Source: Pocillopora verrucosa
Taxonomy: Eukaryota; Cnidaria; Anthozoa; Scleractinia; Pocilloporidae
Assembly: GCF_036669915.1 (NCBI RefSeq)
Contig: NC_089315.1
Location: 514,503 to 578,502, forward strand
DNA: 64,000 bases
Direction: 5' to 3'
Below, in pieces: positions 61,440-64,000 of this stretch (position 1 is the stretch's first letter; every line of letters starts with the position of its first letter). Under the pieces are notes generated by a model. That model was given only the letters and a program-made list of their open reading frames with translations. It had not been told where the DNA came from and did no database searches. Position numbers and translations under genes: made by a program.

Positions 61440-61605
61440 CAGTCGCTTCCATGACTGAGAAAAGTGTTTCCATTCCGCCTGCCAAGTGATTGTTCACGTG
61501 ACAGTGTAGTAACCAGTCTCCTACGCTGTCGGGCATCATTTCCACGGTAGCATAGACTCCTGGGAAAATGTCATATACGTCCTCTCGGTGCATTGTGGTC
61601 GATTT
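61440..61605 (-). CDS. Hephaestin/ceruloplasmin-like multicopper oxidase, C-terminal exon (partial gene)
   Basis: A 166-bp exon with acceptor ctaccgcag before 61605 and donor gtaagt after 61440. It encodes about 55 residues of the last cupredoxin domain: MHREDVYDIFPGVYATVEM, GDWLLHCHVNNHLAGGMET and LFSVMEATG. The HCHVNNHLAGGM motif carries the type 1 copper ligands (Cys, His, Met) and trinuclear-site His residues, all intact. The closest families known to me are hephaestin and ceruloplasmin ferroxidases, whose C-terminal domain reads WLLHCHVTDHIHAGMET; they oxidise Fe(II) at the cell surface or in plasma. Upstream exons lie at higher coordinates, probably beyond the window past the minisatellite. 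The terminal exon is not identified. Confidence 0.85.
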
Positions 61606-62108
61606 CTGCGGTAGAGAGAAAGGAAACAGAACCAAACATCCCAGCTAGAGAAACCACGTAGTATAAGAGAACAAGAGCGTTATATTCGAAAGGGTTTGCC
61701 GAGGTTTTAGACAGTCGATGTATTCAATGCAACAGGAGCCTTTCAATGGGTTCCTAATATAATCAAAACAAGTGAGTCACTTAAGGTATCGAATTTTTTT
61801 TTTCAATCTGTTATCCTCTATTGAAGCTTATCACTATTCAAAAATCAACGTTCAGACAACAAATTAACCTCGAACTCAGATCCTGCCGTGTAACTGGCTG
61901 TGGAAGGTCTTGGTACGAGAATAATGACAAGTTTCAACGAGTGTTTTTCCTGGACAATGGCTCAATGTTCTTTGCTTTTTTTCTAATCATAAATGGCCCT
62001 AAGTATGTGGAGTTTAGCGGGAGTATTGTCTGCATCTGTTTGACATCCCCTAAGAGACCTTTCAGCCTTTTTTTAAGTGGGCGAAAGGGGGGAAGAGAAA
62101 GGAGGGGG

Positions 62109-62146
62109 TTTTTGTTATTGTTATCGGGGACCCTTCGACGATAAAT
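62109..62146 (+). repeat. Short direct repeat, right copy
   Basis: Identical to 60123-60160. It is immediately followed by a duplicated atagattcaaatagattcaa and then by the start of the minisatellite array. Confidence 0.6.
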
Positions 62147-62189
62147 AGATTCAAATAGATTCAAAGAATTTTTTTAGTTGTGTAAAGAT

Positions 62190-63950
62190 AAAATTTATCT
62201 GATCCTCCCATAAGGCTCAGTTGTATTCTCATGCCCCCCCCCCCCCCTCATAAGGCTCTGTTAAATTCTAATGACCCCTCCCCTCAGTAAGGCTCGGCCA
62301 TTTTGTAATGATCCCCTCCCATAGGGCTCTGAAATATTCTGATGATCCTCTCCCCATAATGCCCTGCTGTATTCTTATGACCTTCCTCTCCCCAAATAAG
62401 GCTCTGTTATTTTCTTGCGATCCCATCCCATAAGGTTCTGTTTTATTCTTAAGACCCCCTCACATAAGGCTCTGTTATATTCTGATCCCCCTCTCATAAG
62501 GCTCTGTTATATTCTGACCCCCCTCAAATAAGCTCTGTTATATTCTGATCCCCCTCTCATAAGGCCCTGTTGCATTGTTGACCCCCTCTCATGAGGCTCT
62601 GTTATATTCTGATCCACCTCCCATAAGGCTCTGTTATATTCTGATCCCCCTCCCATAGGGCCCTGTTGTATTGTTGACCCCCTCCCATAAGGCTCTGTTA
62701 TATTCTGATCCCCCTCTCATAAGGCTCTGTTATATTCTGATCCTCCTCTCAAAGGCTCTGTTATATTCTGATCCCCCTCTTATAAGGCTCTGTTATATTC
62801 TGATCCCCTTGCCATAAGGCTCTGTTATATTCTGATCCCCCTCTTATAAGGCTCTGTTATATTCTGATCCCCCTCTCAAAGGCTCTGTTATATTCTGATC
62901 CCCCTCTTATAAGGCTCTGTTATATTCTGATCCCCCTCTCATAAGGTTCTGTTATATTCTGATCCCCCTGCCATAAGGCTCTGTTATATTCTGATCCCCC
63001 TCTCATAAGGCTCTGTTATATTCTGATCCCCTTCTCAAAGGCTCTGTTATATTCTGATCCCCCTCTTATAAGGCTCTGTTATATTCTGATCCCCCTGTCA
63101 CAAGGCTCTGTTATATTCTGATCCCCCTCTCATAAGGCTCTGTTATATTCTGATCCCCCTCTTATAAGGCTCTGTTATATTCTGATCCCCCTCTTATAAG
63201 GCTCTGTTATATTCTGATCCCCCTCTCATAAGGCTCTGTTATATTCTGATCCCCCTCTCACAAGGCTCTGTTATATTCTCATCCCCCTCTCATAAGGCTC
63301 TGTTATATTTCGATCCCCCTCTCATAAGGCTCTGTTATATTCTGATCCCCCTCTCATAAGGCTCTGTTATACTCTGATCCCCCTCTCATAAGGCTCTGTT
63401 ATATTCTGATCCCCCTCTTATAAGGCTCTGTTATATTCTGATCCCCCTCTCATAAGGCTCTGTTATATTCTGATCCCCCTCTCATAAGGTTCTGTTATAT
63501 TCTGATCCCCCTCTTATAAGGCTCTGTTATATTCTGATCCCCCTCTCATAAGGCGCCGTTATATTCTGATCCCCCTGCCATAAGGCTCTGTTATATTCTG
63601 ATCCCCCTGCCATAAGGCTCTGTTATATTCTGACCCCCCTCCCCATGAGGCTCTGAGATATTCTTATGATCCCTTCCCACAAGGCTCCTTTAGTTCTAAT
63701 GATCCCCTCCTCTTAAGGCTTTGTTGTATTTTTATGATCTCCCCCCCCCCATAAGTTTCTGTTGTATTCTTATGATCTCCCCCCCATAAGTTTCTGTTAT
63801 ATTCTTATGATCTTCCCCCCCATAAGTTTCTGTTGTATTCTTATGATCTCCCCCCCCCTTATAAGTTTCTATTATATTCTTATGATCTCCCCCTCCCCTA
63901 TAAGTTTCTATTATATTCTTATGAATCCCCCCTCCCATTGGCGGTTAATT
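62190..63950. repeat. Minisatellite array, unit about 32 bp
   Basis: Tandem units of the form ataaggctctgttatattct plus gatccccctctc, roughly 50-55 copies. The core (about 62450-63640) is homogeneous, with variants cataagg, tataagg, gccataagg and a shortened aaagg. Both flanks are degenerate. The right edge (63720-63930) uses a related unit with ttatgatctcccccc and ataagtttctgttgtattc. One strand is C rich, the other G rich. It lies 5' of the multicopper oxidase exon, presumably in an intron. The open frame 63732-63938 (-) is the repeat translated. Confidence 0.95.
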
Positions 63951-64000
63951 TCATATTGTCTCTCCTTTAGACTCTGTTGGCCACGACTGATCTCCACTCC

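Noticed and set aside
63732-63938. Repetitive Gly/Lys-rich minus-strand frame
   Set aside because: Direct translation of the minisatellite edge; no start context or flanking exon.
62190-63950. CRISPR-like array
   Set aside because: Units are contiguous with no unique spacers, and the DNA is animal; it is a minisatellite.

Overview
The window is animal nuclear DNA. The genes are split by GT-AG introns, the protein sequences are plainly metazoan, and AT-rich intergenic DNA is full of tRNA-derived SINEs, small inverted-repeat elements, LINE fragments and satellites. The protein style, the hephaestin-like multicopper oxidase exon and the repeat families fit an anthozoan cnidarian, most likely a stony coral. 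That placement is inference; no rRNA or mitochondrial marker is present.

Left part (about 1-17.2 kb) is a compact housekeeping block of four genes arranged as two head-to-head pairs. GTF3C5 (TFIIIC subunit, minus) and QTRT1 (tRNA-guanine transglycosylase, plus) share a 311-bp intergenic spacer. C9orf78 (spliceosomal factor, minus) and a C1orf52/UPF0690-like gene (plus) share a 156-bp spacer. QTRT1 and C9orf78 converge. All splice phases of these four genes close without conflict, giving proteins of 507, 429, 318 and 208 aa. Introns carry SINEs, a terminal-inverted-repeat element and near-perfect hairpins.

Middle part (18.8-59 kb) is a rearranged accessory region framed by two divergently oriented paralogs of an unrecognised gene (18.8-22.2 kb minus, 56.3-58.9 kb plus). 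Both have three coding exons and a near-identical last exon with a Cys/His-rich, probably metal-binding domain. Their long first exons are much more diverged. A relic of the same last exon lies near 31.0 kb, and segments upstream of the two genes (25.6-26.0 kb versus 53.1-53.5 kb) match in inverted orientation. Between them lie an intact single-exon class A GPCR (31.9-33.0 kb) and a tandem duplication of about 6.8 kb (copy A 34.19-41.01 kb, copy B 41.01-53.83 kb). Copy B has two additional blocks: a 4,025-bp element with CACTG terminal inverted repeats, and a 1.83-kb block holding a decayed reverse transcriptase.

The CACTG element holds the most unusual item: an apparently intact five-exon gene (143 aa, minus) with a SAM-like N-terminal region and no recognisable transposase. 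Its ends carry clusters of short subterminal repeats.

Right part (59-64 kb) holds the penultimate or last exon of a hephaestin/ceruloplasmin-like multicopper oxidase (minus) with the HCH...H....M copper motif. Upstream of that exon, presumably within an intron, is a minisatellite of about 1.8 kb with a unit of about 32 bp.
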